Positions 41,993 to 53,306 of a stretch of 64,000 bases of DNA are shown here, one piece after another. The notes beneath the pieces were generated by a model that saw only the letters and a program-made list of their open reading frames with translations, was not told where the DNA came from and did no database searches. How positions within the stretch are numbered: the first letter of the stretch is position 1; each line of letters begins with the position of its first letter. Made by a program: the position numbers and the translations under genes. Source of the DNA: Odontesthes bonariensis (Eukaryota; Chordata; Actinopteri; Atheriniformes; Atherinopsidae); contig NC_134521.1 in the NCBI RefSeq assembly GCF_027942865.1, forward strand, positions 22,074,449-22,138,448, in the 5' to 3' direction.

Positions 41993-43811
41993 ATATGCAA
42001 AGATGACGACAGAAACGCGGCACCTAGCTGTGTTAATGTGTTTCTCCTGCCTTGCGGGGAATATACAATGTATCATTATTACTGTGCTGGCTTAAAAAAA
42101 GTATCAGTTCTGTCACTCGCTTTGTATCTACTGTGCAGTCTTAAAAACTCTTTTAGTTTCTCGAGTTGTTCTGCGCGTTCAAGGGGGCGTGCGGTGGGCG
42201 GTGGTGGCGGTGCCCTGGAGACGCACCGCGGAGGTCCTCTCAGCACCGCGGTGATTGCATTTTGCCGTTATCGCGACAGCCCTAGTTTGGCGACCTCAGA
42301 ATCGGGTCTCTGCTTTTTGCGAACGATGTGGTTCTGTTGGCGTCGTCGGACCGTGACCTTCAGCTCTCACTGGAGCGGTTAGCAGCCGAGTGTGAAGCGG
42401 CTGGGATGAGAATCAGCACCTCCAAATCTGAGACCCTGGTCTTCGGCCGGAAAAGGGTGGAATGCTCTTTCAAGTATCTCGGGGTCTTGTTCACGAGTGA
42501 GGGACGAATGGAGCAGGAGATTGACAGGCGGATCGGTGCGGCGTCTGCAGTAATGCGGGCTCTGCACCGGCCCGTCGTGGTGAAGAAGGAGCTGAGCCAG
42601 AAGGCGAAGCTTTCAATTTACCGGTCAATCTATGTTCCTATCCTCACCTATGGTCACGAGCTTTGGGTAGTGACCGAAAGAACGAGATCGCGAATACAAG
42701 CGGCCGAAATGAGTTTCCTCCGCAGGGTGTCTGTGCTCTCCCTTAGAGATAGGGTGAGAAGCTCGGTCATCCGGGAGGGGCTTGGAGTAGAACCGCTGCT
42801 CCTCCGCATCGAGAGGAGTCAGATGAGATGGCTCAGGCATCTGGTTCGGATGCCTCCTGGACGCCTCCCCGGTGAGGTGTTCCGGGCCCGTCCCACTGGT
42901 AGGAGGCCCCGGGGAAGACCCAGGACACGTTGGAGAGGCTATGTTTCTCGGCTGGCCTGGGAACGCCTCGGGGTCCCCCCAGAAGAGCTGGAGGAAGTGG
43001 CCGGGGACAGGGAGTCTGGGTCTCTTTGCTCAAGCTGCTGCCCCCGCGAACCGATCCCCGGAGCAGCGGAAGATAATGGATGGATGGATGGAAGTCAACT
43101 ATATTTCAAGACGTTTAACCTTGAATTTGCCATCAATAAGCTTTTACACTGATGTTGGGAACGTGCCACAAACAGTACAACTGAGTCGTAAATTTGTGCT
43201 TAGTCATTCTTCCCACCTGGGTCAAGTGGCTAATGCGGGATAATGAAAACCACAGAAGCTGCATGGCTTAACGAGCGGGCTTTAGTGCCTTAGAAAGGTC
43301 TTCGTGCTGTTAACATAACCCAGTCGGGTCAGTTTACAGTTAACCATGTTAAACGAGTGTCAGTGTTGGTCGCCGTGTTTAGAAAAAACACAACATACAA
43401 GCAGCTTGCGTCCAGTCTAAAGATACCTCATGACATTTTTGGACATAGTTGTGTCTCGCGAAATGTGTCTCATCATACGTGCTTTGTATTATATAGTGGC
43501 ACCTCGTGAGAGTGAAGAGAAGGAGGACTGATAGTGAGGCGTTAGTCATTTATATTTATTATTGCAGGCCTTGACATAAAGCTTTTTCAGCCACTTGTCC
43601 CTTTGGGCAAGTACACTGTGCTGTGTTTAAGATCAACATGAGCATCGGGTTATGTATAAAACCTCTATCTGTCAAGATATAATGCTAAAAAATAACCGTT
43701 CTGTGCAAATGATGAGTTGTGTGTTTTTCCTTTTCACTTTATAATCAAACCGTAATGAACTTTTAAAGCTGCCAAACTTTTATCTGCAGTTTTGTCAAAA
43801 GCTATGAAGTG

Positions 43812-44016
43812 CGGGGTGGTCTGTGGCGTAGTGGGTACAGCAGGCGCCCCATGTACAAAGGCTGTAGTCCTCGCTGCAGCTGGCCCCAGTTCGAATCCCA
43901 CATCGGACGGCCCTTTGCTGCGTGTTATTCCCCCTCTCTCTGCCCCTTGCTTCCTGTCTCTCTCCACTGTCCTATACAATAAAGGCATACAAAGCACCCC
44001 CCCCCCCCCCCAAAAA
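43812..44016 (+). mobile_element. tRNA-derived SINE with 15-bp target duplication (copy A)
   Basis: The A box TGGCGTAGTGGGT and B box AGTTCGAATCC are spaced as in tRNA genes. A body with CCTCTCTCTGCCCCTTGC follows, ending in CAAAGCA plus a C run and an A run. The 15-bp direct repeats AAAAGCTATGAAGTG at 43797-43811 and 44017-44031 flank it exactly, as made by LINE-driven insertion. Confidence 0.92.
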
Positions 44017-47000
44017 AAAAGCTATGAAGTGAAACTGTATATTGACAATAATTTGGCTCCATCTCCACAACACCAACATTGTCACAGATGTGAGCTTCAT
44101 GGGGAGGAACTTTTCACCTGCCTCAAACTTCTGTAAAAAGTCAGCTGCTCTGCCTGTTGGTTAAGCACATTGCTTCGTGTCTTAGCGTCAACACGACAGT
44201 TCAGCTCTCTAAGTTGAAAGACTTTTAAAGACTTATTAACTGATTCTGCTAGTGATGTTGAGCTCTGTATTGGTTGTACACACGTAATGGATAGAAATAC
44301 ATGGGATTTATTTTAAATCTTAGGTTTCCTGGGTATGAAGGTTAAACTGAGCTTTTGTGGGCATGTAGGTCTTGGTCTGCAATAAACTCTTTTAAAGGAC
44401 AGTCAAAAAAATGTGATATTCACTCAAAACAGACTGGCTTGTGTGCAGTCCTCAAAAAAGCTAAAGGACAAAGATGCATGCTTACTATAGACAACAGCTA
44501 CACTGCACAATGTTCATGTATAATTTTATCACAAAGTAGACCTTTGTTCAGTGTGCAAAGCTAAAGGACCAACAACAGTATGCCAACAAAACGCTGACCC
44601 ACGCTTTCGATCGTTCTGCATATTTCTGAGCCAGCCCCTCTTCTGAAATTTGAACTTTGATTCTATAGTAAAAGATGCCGGTCTGCTGCGCTATATCTAC
44701 ACAATTAACAGTTGTTTATCACTATATTAAGCATGCTTCTACCTTTCTGTGGCTAATTAGCATAAGCAACATCAAGCACATAACTAATACACGCACCCAT
44801 TCATATGCATATTTAAAGCTATTTGCCCTCCCTTTGTTTAACCAATATTTACAGAAAAAAGTGTTCCTGATAGAATAAAATACCTAAAATGATTCTCAAT
44901 TAAACTGTGTACACTAGTGCATATAAGTTATGCTAACGCTACAATAGCAGCCCTGTTTCTCATCGAGCCTAAAACTGCACACATGGTTCTGTTTTCACAT
45001 GTGCAAATTAATGTGCACTCTGCAGATGTGCATGTATCCACAATTCAAACTTTAATAACGATTCACCAGAAAAGTCTCCTCAAAACAATAATTCGTCTTT
45101 TCTTTTTTTTCAAAATGGAGATTCATGTAGGAACACATGTAGATGATGCGCTCGGTCCTCTTGGTCACAAATGTTTGGCTGCATGCCCTCAGCTGCAGAG
45201 GGACTCGGTAGACTCTCGCAGAAAGGTGGAGAGGATTAAATTCACGTCACCCAGTGCTCGTATTCTAGTTGACACAGAAACTGCTAATTGCCTGTCATCT
45301 TCCTTATATCTCGGTGTTTAAGTTTATTACACTTCCCTTTTAAAACTTTCTACTCTTTATTGACCCAAAACCACAAGCTCAATCCACAAACGTCCCTCCC
45401 CACAACCCACAAAACCTAAATAATCCTCGGCCTGCCTCTCAGTAGCAGACTTCCCCCAGAGGTCAAGTTTTTTGATGGATCAGAGTTGTTTGGCGACACA
45501 GTATAGACCTACACAACATTAGGCAGGGAGTTTAAATGCTGTGAGGGATATATATTGTTAGAAAGCAGAAGTTATGCTATACTGATTAGTGTCACCTTGT
45601 GCTTTGTGTCCAGACTCAGGCTTCACTTGGCCTGCAGGGAATTTGACACGTGGTATATTATTGGTTTACCTGTGTATGTAAGCATCCATCCCTGTAAGGT
45701 GTCAGCGTGCCTATGTGATTGTTTAAGGAATGCAGTTTCTTTGTCTCTGATGGACTGTTGAATATGTGCCAACAGGTATATTTTGGACTCCCTGCATGGA
45801 GTGTCTTTTGATATATTTATTCATTCTTTAGCTCAAAATAAATTAAATTTAGCAAATGTTACGAATGTTGAAGTCAAGCACATTAATCGCTAGATTATTA
45901 TGTCCAGATTCCACTCGTTTTCTAGATGATGGTTACCTTTTTTTGTGCAAATATTCACCACACATTGACTCCTAGGTGCTTGACAGCAATGGATCATCCA
46001 TTGATGAGCAAGTAAGTAACAGCTTAAAGCAACAAGTCGCCCCACATATCTTATCATTTCCTGACATGCGTGTCGTTGAGTTGTAGTTTTGAGCTGAAGT
46101 GGTATTACCAGAGGTGAAGAAGGCATTGGAGTCGCCCAAAATTGCTATCGTGAGTCAAACTGCATTCATTTATCTACCATTATTGATGCTCGAATTTATA
46201 TTAAACTGTTAAAGGTGCTAACTGCCTTTTCTGTGGCACTCCTATCAGTGTAAGATAACCCCAGGCAATCACTTATTGGTGGTGCTGACAGATAGTCGCT
46301 GTGTTGGACATAGTAAGGGGAGATGAGCTGTTATCCCAGCTCACTGTTCTTGTGCGTGAAGAGGAAAAGTGGAACATAGATCTATCAACTCCCCGCGACC
46401 TCTGCCCCACCAGGCACGAGAGGGAGCTTGTCTTTTTTTTTAAAAAAAAACAATGCAATATTTGAGTTATAAAAGACATCAAACCTGGAGAAAAATCGAA
46501 GAGAATTGACCTTAAATATGTTAATCTGTGTCACTGAAGAGGACAGCCCCGATCTGTTCGGTTGAGGGAAAAGGAGCAGCAGTAGTGTGCTCATTTACCT
46601 ACCTATGTACTAAACTTCTCACGTGGAAAGATTTAGAAGTATTCCTTTTATGGCGAACTGAGAAATCTACTAGTCCGTTCATCTGAATGTTTACAGAGCT
46701 GCTTGTAGTTGACATTAAGGGAGAAGATTTCCTGCTATATTTAGGTGGATGTATTGATAAATAATGCATCCAGCTTTTACAGTAGCAGCTTCTTGATCAG
46801 ATTGCCAGTCATTACCCACCAAGGCTCTACTCCATGCTGATGGTCTTTAGTGAGGAAAATGCACCACTTTTCAGAACATATCTGCATTTGGAGCGTTCAC
46901 ATGAAATTCTACACTTTGTGAATCCTGTAGCCCTGGTTTTAATAGCATGTTGAAGCTTCTGTATGTTGTGTGTGTTTTATATGAAACTGTGAAACCAAGA

Positions 47001-47771
47001 CTAATTTTTCATCACAGCCCTGAAACTCTAAGGACTAATGTGACAGGAGAATGGACTGTACATGAATATCATTATTATTATTATTATTATTATTATTCCC
47101 ACCCCGTGTTTTATGCCAGATCATTTTATTCGGGGCTATATTGGAGTGGAGTTATTTTTGGCGAGCCACCCACCTTCCGGCACTTGTTGTTGTAACGTGG
47201 CCCTCTGTCTGAGGTCGTGGTAACCATAGCAGACCTTGGAAAGTGAAATGCGATGCAGCGGGCCCTCTGGGCTGTATTTCTGAATCACAACTTCATAATG
47301 AGCTGGCTGAGCTCTGGCAGCATCAAAGATGCAGCACCTCAGTATCTGTTTCAACACACAATGTCTCCTGGTTAGGAGGAACTGAGACTGTGTCTTAAGA
47401 GCAGCACTGAAACTACTCACATCCATACGTCCTCAGATGAGCTTGCACTAAATGTTCTAGCTACACTTTGCTCTGCTGATGTCTGTACTTTGATGTGATA
47501 AAGCTTTACATAAATCCTAGATGCTTCGTGTTAGAACCATTAAAACGTATAATTTTTTATCATATTTTGAAAAATATGCAAATTTAGACATTGACACATT
47601 GTGTTTAATTGATTAAAAAAAAACTGTTTTAATATGGACTTTCGTGGTTCATAAGAATGCATTTTACTATTATCTTTGATTTAATGAATTTAAGTCAACC
47701 GATTCTGTTCATAATTTTTATGGACAGAATTTCTAGGCGCAGCCAGGGCGTTGAGGGGGTCCGGTTTGGCG

Positions 47772-49642
47772 TAGGGCTGTCGCGGTGAGGGAATTCCCAC
47801 CGCGGTGACTCATAGCCGCTCAACAGCGCGCTATGCGGTGATATCGCATTTTTGTTCATTAGGCTACTTTCCACGACACGCAATGTTAGATGAAAATCGA
47901 GCGCATAATCCGTCTTTTTTTCCCAGCGATTCTGACATTTCACTTTGCTTTGCCTGTCATTTACTCGCTCACAGACCAACATAGCGGAGATCAAGCAGCG
48001 CATACCCCAGTTGTGCAACATTGTTGCCAGTGCCACATGGCAAATATCAACATTGTTGCAGACCTGCGCACGTTTCGTTCAGTAATGACGGAGAAAACGA
48101 AGCAGATCAGCGCAGAAGTTGAGCTCACGTGTCCGGGATACAGTTTTTTTAAACAGACTGCCCACCGTCCAACCAACCCAAGCTGAACTTTAACTGTTTC
48201 CGCGAAGTTGTTAGAGCTTATTTCTGGATACTGCTACAACGTGTGTGTGTATGCGGTGCCTATTGACCCTTCCCAGTCACGTGACTTTCGTAAAGCAACC
48301 GCCATTTTGGATGTATAGAAGACAACGATTTGCGAGTAACGATAGTAACAGTAACGATACAGACAGACTGAAAATTGAATAAAAGAAGAAAGAACAAGAT
48401 GCAGAAAAAAACTCCACTATCCAGTGAGGTCGGGCATTTAGTGGGCCAGCAGAGGGAGAGGTATTTGGAGAAGCTGAAAATTGGAGGTTTAGAAAACGAC
48501 GTGTACTTGCTTCCACTAGGGCTGTTTACAGACATCCGACAGCATGCCACCGCCTCGTCTTTACCCGACTTCGGCCCCCACGACCTTTATATTTATGTTG
48601 TAAAAAACCCATCGCCATACACGGGAAAGGATCTAAAGGCATACAAGAGTTTGGATGCCTACAAATATTTTGTGTGGGGCTATGTGACCTGGCTTTTACC
48701 AGTGGATCGTCCCTGGAGCCGGTGGGCGCCATCGTTTTACAGCTAAGGTTTGTTTACATTTTTCATTTAACGTTGTTCACCAGGATAAACGACATGTAAA
48801 CCCGTTGACACGGTGTTATAATCTTGCTATTACGAGAATTGCAATGATCAAGTCGTAGTGCTTTACTAAAGGCGCTGTGTTATGTTTTATCTAGTAGAAA
48901 GGCAACCCTGAAATGGCACGGGGGAACACTAGTGTGCCGTGAGAGATCATCTGGTGTGCCGTGGAAAATCCCTCTCAGGCTTTATCTTTATTTTGCATGT
49001 ATATGTATATGTTATATATCTTTATTCGACACTTACCTCCAACAAAGTGGTCACTACACAACCGCTGGTATACTGAAGGTTGCCAGTCTTTCCTATTGAT
49101 CGCCGCGACTCATCTTCTCCTTCGCTCAAGATCAGTGGGGATCCGGTAAGAAGACAAATCTTTCCTCGTCTGCTGACCGTTGGTACACCCAGGCGCGCAA
49201 CAATATGCCGGCATGATGTAAACCTTACTGATCGAATCGATATTTTCCTTTGAATGTTCCTCGCTCCTCCGTTGTTGACTGTGGTAGACTACTTGTTTTC
49301 ACGTCCAAAATGGCTGACGCGTTTGTTGTGACGTCACGTGGGATGGGTCAATATGCAAAGATGACGACAGAAACGCGGCACCTAGCTGTGTTAATGTGTT
49401 TCTCCTGCCTTGCGGGGAATATACAATGAATCATTATTACTGTGCTGGCTTAAAAAAAGTATCAGTTCTGTCACTCGCTTTGTATCTACTGTGCAGTCTT
49501 AAAAACTCTTTTAGTTTCTCGAGTTGTTCTGCGCGTTCAAGGGGGCGTGCGGTGGGCGGTGGTGGCGGTGCCCTGGAGACGCACCGCGGAGGTCCTCTCA
49601 GCACCGCGGTGATTGCATTTTGCGGTTATCGCGACAGCCCTA
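47772..49642 (+). mobile_element. hAT-type element (copy B)
   Basis: Same ends and same GTTTGGCG duplications (47764-47771 and 49643-49650) as copy A, so it was inside the unit before the segment doubled. It is 17 bases shorter, mostly by loss of a short stretch just before the nested insert. Confidence 0.92.
48264..49350 (+). mobile_element. AT-target element nested in the hAT (copy B), with SWIM/YqaJ-type exon
   Basis: Duplicate of 40906-41992 with TGACCC ends and AT flanks. The N-terminal exon frame lies at 48399-48746, with a few changes (SGYVTC becomes WGYVTW). Confidence 0.85.
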
Positions 49643-50732
49643 GTTTGGCGACCTCAGAATCGGGTCTCTGCTTTTTGCGAACGATGTGGTTCTGTTGGCG
49701 TCGTCGGACCGTGACCTTCAGCTCTCACTGGAGCGGTTAGCAGCCGAGTGTGAAGCGGCTGGGATGAGAATCAGCACCTCCAAATCTGAGACCCTGGTCT
49801 TCGGCCGGAAAAGGGTGGAATGCTCTTTCAAGTATCTCGGGGTCTTGTTCACGAGTGAGGGACGAATGGAGCAGGAGATTGACAGACGGATCGGTGCGGC
49901 GTCTGCAGTAATGCGGGCTCTGCACCGGCCCGTCGTGGTGAAGAAGGAGCTGAGCCAGAAGGCGAAGCTTTCAATTTACCGGTCAATCTATGTTCCTACC
50001 CTCACCTATGGTCACGAGCTGTGGGTAGTGACCGAAAGAACGAGATCGCGAATACAAGCGGCCGAAATGAGTTTCCTCCGCAGGGTGTCTGGGCTCTCCC
50101 TTAGAGATAGGGTGAGAAGCTCGGTCATCCGGGAGGGGCTCGGAGTAGAACCGCTGCTCCTCCGCATCGAGAGGAGTCAGATGAGGTGGCTCGGGCATCT
50201 GGTTCGGATGCCTCCTGGACGCCTCCCCGGTGAGGTGTTCTGGGCCCGTCCCACTGGGAGGAGGCCCCGGGGAAGACCCAGGACACGTTGGAGAGGCTAT
50301 CTTTTTCTCAACAACATACAAGCAGCTTGCGTCCAGTCTAAAGATACCTCATGACATTTTTGGACATAGTTGTGTCTCGCGAAATGTGTCTCATCATACG
50401 TGCTTTGTATTATATAGTGGCACCTCGTGAGAGTGAAGAGAAGGAGGACTGATAGTGAGGCGTTAGTCATTTATATTTATTATTGCAGGCCTTGACATAA
50501 AGCTTTTTCAGCCACTTGTCCCTTTGGGCAAGTACACTGTGCTGTGTTTAAGATCAACATGAGCATCGGGTTATGTATAAAACCTCTATCTGTCAAGATA
50601 TAATGCTAAAAAATAACCGTTCTGTGCAAATGATGAGTTGTGTGTTTTTCCTTTTCACTTTATAATCAAACCGTAATGAACTTTTAAAGCTGCCAAACTT
50701 TTATCTGCAGTTTTGTCAAAAGCTATGAAGTG

Positions 50733-50933
50733 CGGGGTGGTCTGTGGCGTAGTGGGTACAGCAGGCGCCCCATGTACAAAGGCTGTAGTCCTCGCTGCAG
50801 CTGGCCCCAGTTCGAATCCCACATCGGACGGCCCTTTGCTGCGTGTTATTCCCCCTCTCTCTGCCCCTTGCTTCCTGTCTCTCTCCACTGTCCTATACAA
50901 TAAAGGCATACAAAGCACCCCCCCCCCCAAAAA
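50733..50933 (+). mobile_element. tRNA-derived SINE (copy B)
   Basis: Duplicate of the SINE at 43812, with the same 15-bp flanking repeats (right one at 50934-50948). The C run before the A tail is shorter (9 against 17), typical of replication slippage. Confidence 0.92.
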
Positions 50934-51585
50934 AAAAGCTATGAAGTGAAACTGTATATTGACAATAATTTGGCTCCATCTCCACAACACCAACATTGTC
51001 ACAGATGTGAGCTTCATGGGGAGGAACTTTTCACCTGCCTCAAACTTCTGTAAAAAGTCAGCTGCTCTGCCTGTTGGTTAAGCACATTGCTTCGTGTCTT
51101 AGCGTCAACACGACAGTTCAGCTCTCTAAGTTGAAAGACTTTTAAAGACTTATTAACTGATTCTGCTAGTGATGTTGAGCTCTGTATTGGTTGTACACAC
51201 GTAATGGATAGAAATACATGGGATTTATTTTAAATCTTAGGTTTCCTGGGTATGAAGGTTAAATTGAGCTTTTGTGGGCAGGACTCGGCTTTTTTGGCTC
51301 AACCTGGTGAGCTGCAGGGTGCTGAACGCAGTAGCTTCTGTTAGGCAGGTTTACGTTGCACTGAAATATAGCTGGAAGGCTTGTGTACAGTGAGGCTTGA
51401 AAGTTTGTAAACTTTTTAATTTTTTATGTTTCTGTTTAAACGGAGTCAAAGATAACATCACATAAATCTGCAGTGATTTCCACTACTGAATCGTGCCCGT
51501 TTTTAATACACTAGGGTCAAAGATCGTAGCAGTTCAGTGTTGCCTCTTGCATACAGAGATTTCTTTTCATTGTCATCATTTGGTA

Positions 51586-52554
51586 TAGGGCTGTCGCGGT
51601 GAGGGAATTCCCACCGCGGTGACTCATAGCCGCACAACAGCGCGGTATGCAATCACCGCGGTGCTGAGAGGACCTCCGCGGTGCGTGTCCAGGCCACCAC
51701 CACCACCGCACGCCCGCTTGCACGCGCAGAACAACTCGAGAAACTAAAAGAGTTTTTAAGACTGCACAGTAGATACAAAGCGACTGACAGAACTGATACT
51801 TTTTTAAGCCAGCACAGTAATAATGATACATTGTATATTCCCCGCAAGGCAGGAGAAACACATTAACACAGCTAGGTGCCGCGTTTCTGTCGTCATATTT
51901 TCATATAGGCACCGCACACGCACACATGCTACTCGTTATAGTCTCATTCTCCCTCAGCAGCTGATATTACAAGAATATGCCTACTCAGTGTTGTAGCAAT
52001 AGAAGTTAAAATAAAATGCAGTGGCCTACCTTTATCTCGGCTTTACTCCTCTGCCTAGTCCGGACACTTTATGGCTTTGAATCTTCCCTTATTATCCATG
52101 TTTAACGTTGTAAATGCGACCGTCTAATATCAACAATAAACTAGCTTCCACAGAACCACAGCTCTGTGTGCACATTTGCTGTTGGGAAATACCTGATCAT
52201 ATCATTAAAACTGTGTAGGTGTAACGTTTAAAAAACGTGCCGTGCCAGAAATAAGCTCTAACAACTTCGCGGAAACAGTTAAAGTTCAGCTTGGGCTAGT
52301 TGGTTGGCGGCAGACTGTTTAAAAAAAACTGTATATACTTGATATTTGCCATGTGGCACTGGCAACAATGTTGCAGAACTGGGGTATGGCTGCTTGATCT
52401 CCGCTAGGTTGGTCTGTGAGCGAGTAAATGACAGGCAAAGCAAAGTGAAATGTCAGAATCGCTGGGAAAAAAGACGGATTATGCGCTCAATTTTTAATCT
52501 AACATTGCGTGTCGTGGAAAGTAGCCTAATGAACAAAAATGCGATATCACCGCA
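51586..52554 (-). mobile_element. Third hAT copy, rearranged, without the nested insert
   Basis: The first 60 bases repeat the left end of the hAT at 40397 in the same orientation. At a TATGC step the sequence changes to the reverse complement of the opposite end, and the rest of the element then follows reversed up to GCGATATCACCGCA at 52554, lacking its last 70 or so bases. One end has thus been replaced by a copy of the other. At about 51895-51912 it carries the unfilled AT site. Confidence 0.85.
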
Positions 52555-53213
52555 GTAATAGTATTGGTATTTATTGTTTGCAAGAAGAATAGATTCTGAA
52601 AGTCCCTGAAATCTTTTTTATGGATTATTTTCTAAAGTTGAGAAATGTTTAACCAACTTTTTTGAACAGTCACACACCATCTTAAGTTTATTTTTGATCC
52701 CATACCAATGTTTTTTTTTTTTTTTTTTTTTCTTACATTTGTTGCTTCTATAACATTCAGGGAGAATATATTTTTAAAAAGTGTATCGAAATTTTCCCAT
52801 GAAAATGTTCAGTTTGATAGGCTGTCTTTTTAATGTTTCAGGGTTGAATGTCTGCGTTTATACTGCACCTGAAATATGTTGACTCTCTAAATGAGTTGAA
52901 AAGATAAAAACTGGAAAACTGCTTCAGAATGTCAGCATCGTAATATTTGCTACTCAGAGCTAAATATTAGGTGTTTTGCTAAGACTAAGTTAAGTGTTAG
53001 ACTGATTGGAGTGTCTTAAATTCTGCTGACATTTGGTTGTATGTGGTTTACAGGATCATCACACTAATCCAAAGTCCATAACAGTCCATCCAGTAAGAAG
53101 ATTGCAGGTTGCGAACTAGTTCTGATGTAAATATTCAGTCAATTCTTCTTAGAAACAGGGGAAACTAAGCTGCACTATTAATATGTTTTTCCCCATTTTA
53201 TCTCCTCCTTAGA
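52555..53213. other. Upstream flank of the slc8a2 coding region
   Basis: No gene recognised. Contains a T26 run near 52706-52731. It ends at a pyrimidine-rich acceptor-like site (TCTCCTCCTTAG, 53202-53213), so it is probably intron between an unseen 5' UTR exon and the exon carrying the slc8a2 start. Confidence 0.5.
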
Positions 53214-53306
53214 AGAATCTGTCTCTGCTTCTCAAGTCAGTCTTTGGACCCAGCGCCGCCCGCAGTGAACCCCAACCCTGAGGCCCCCTCCTGACTAAGG
53301 GATACC

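Larger units (their letters stand above)
40397..42284 (+). mobile_element. hAT-type element with 8-bp target duplications (copy A)
   Basis: Ends TAGGGCTGTCGCG are inverted at both sides. The 8-bp direct repeats GTTTGGCG at 40389-40396 and 42285-42292 are exact, as hAT transposases make. The target is the reverse-transcriptase frame of the LINE, a few codons before its catalytic motif. CCGCGGTG motifs repeat near both ends, as hAT subterminal sites do. No hAT transposase is present. It is itself interrupted at 40906-41992. Confidence 0.92.
40317..43091 (+). pseudogene. 5'-truncated non-LTR retrotransposon (LINE) fragment, split by a hAT element (copy A)
   Basis: The two parts 40317-40396 and 42285-43091 read as one reverse-transcriptase frame when the insert is skipped: MDRISRRSQGVEG, then DLRIGSLLFANDVVLLA, then KYLGVLFTSEGRMEQEIDRR, YRSIYVPILTYGHELWVV and RRPRGRPRTRWRGYVSRLAW, ending in a GGAT-repeat tail at 43076-43091. 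The normal FADD catalytic motif reads FAND, and a stretch of about 15 codons before KYLGVLF seems missing compared with the family as I remember it. It resembles Rex1/CR1-group fish LINEs, but the clade is not certain. It is a dead fragment without the endonuclease. Confidence 0.8.
36888..44359 (+). repeat. Tandem duplication, copy A (7472 bp)
   Basis: The sequence from GGCATGTAGGTCTTGG at 36888 repeats in the same orientation from 44360. Spacing is 7472 bases over the first part and stays collinear to the end. The three breakpoints (36888, 44360, 51277) share only GGCA. Identity is about 99% by eye. The left 3.4 kb (36888-40310) has no recognised gene. The right half holds the LINE/hAT/AT-target nest and a SINE. 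Compared with copy B, copy A keeps an extra piece of about 90 bp near 38724-38814 and about 440 bp near 42943-43391. Confidence 0.95.
47692..50298 (+). pseudogene. LINE fragment split by hAT (copy B, 3' end deleted)
   Basis: Duplicate of the copy A fragment: 47692-47771 and 49643-50298. It carries the same FAND change, so that change came before the duplication. The frame is cut after RTRWRGY by the 440-bp deletion, removing the 3' tail. It keeps GLSLRDR and YVPTLTYG where copy A has VLSLRDR and YVPILTYG. Confidence 0.8.
44360..51280 (+). repeat. Tandem duplication, copy B (about 6.9 kb)
   Basis: Direct copy of 36888-44359. It has lost about 90 bp near 46194 and about 440 bp at about 50300; the second loss removes the LINE 3' end and leaves a short filler (CTTTTTCTCA) at the junction. 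An ATT microsatellite (47068-47097) is shorter than in copy A. Scattered single-base changes are present. No host gene is duplicated. Confidence 0.95.

Noticed and set aside
42328..43152. A complete 274-codon gene
   Set aside because: It is the tail of the LINE reverse-transcriptase frame, opened by the hAT insertion and read past the GGAT tail.
43812..44016. tRNA gene
   Set aside because: It has A and B boxes but no paired acceptor stem, and is flanked by target duplications with a C/A tail, so it is a SINE.
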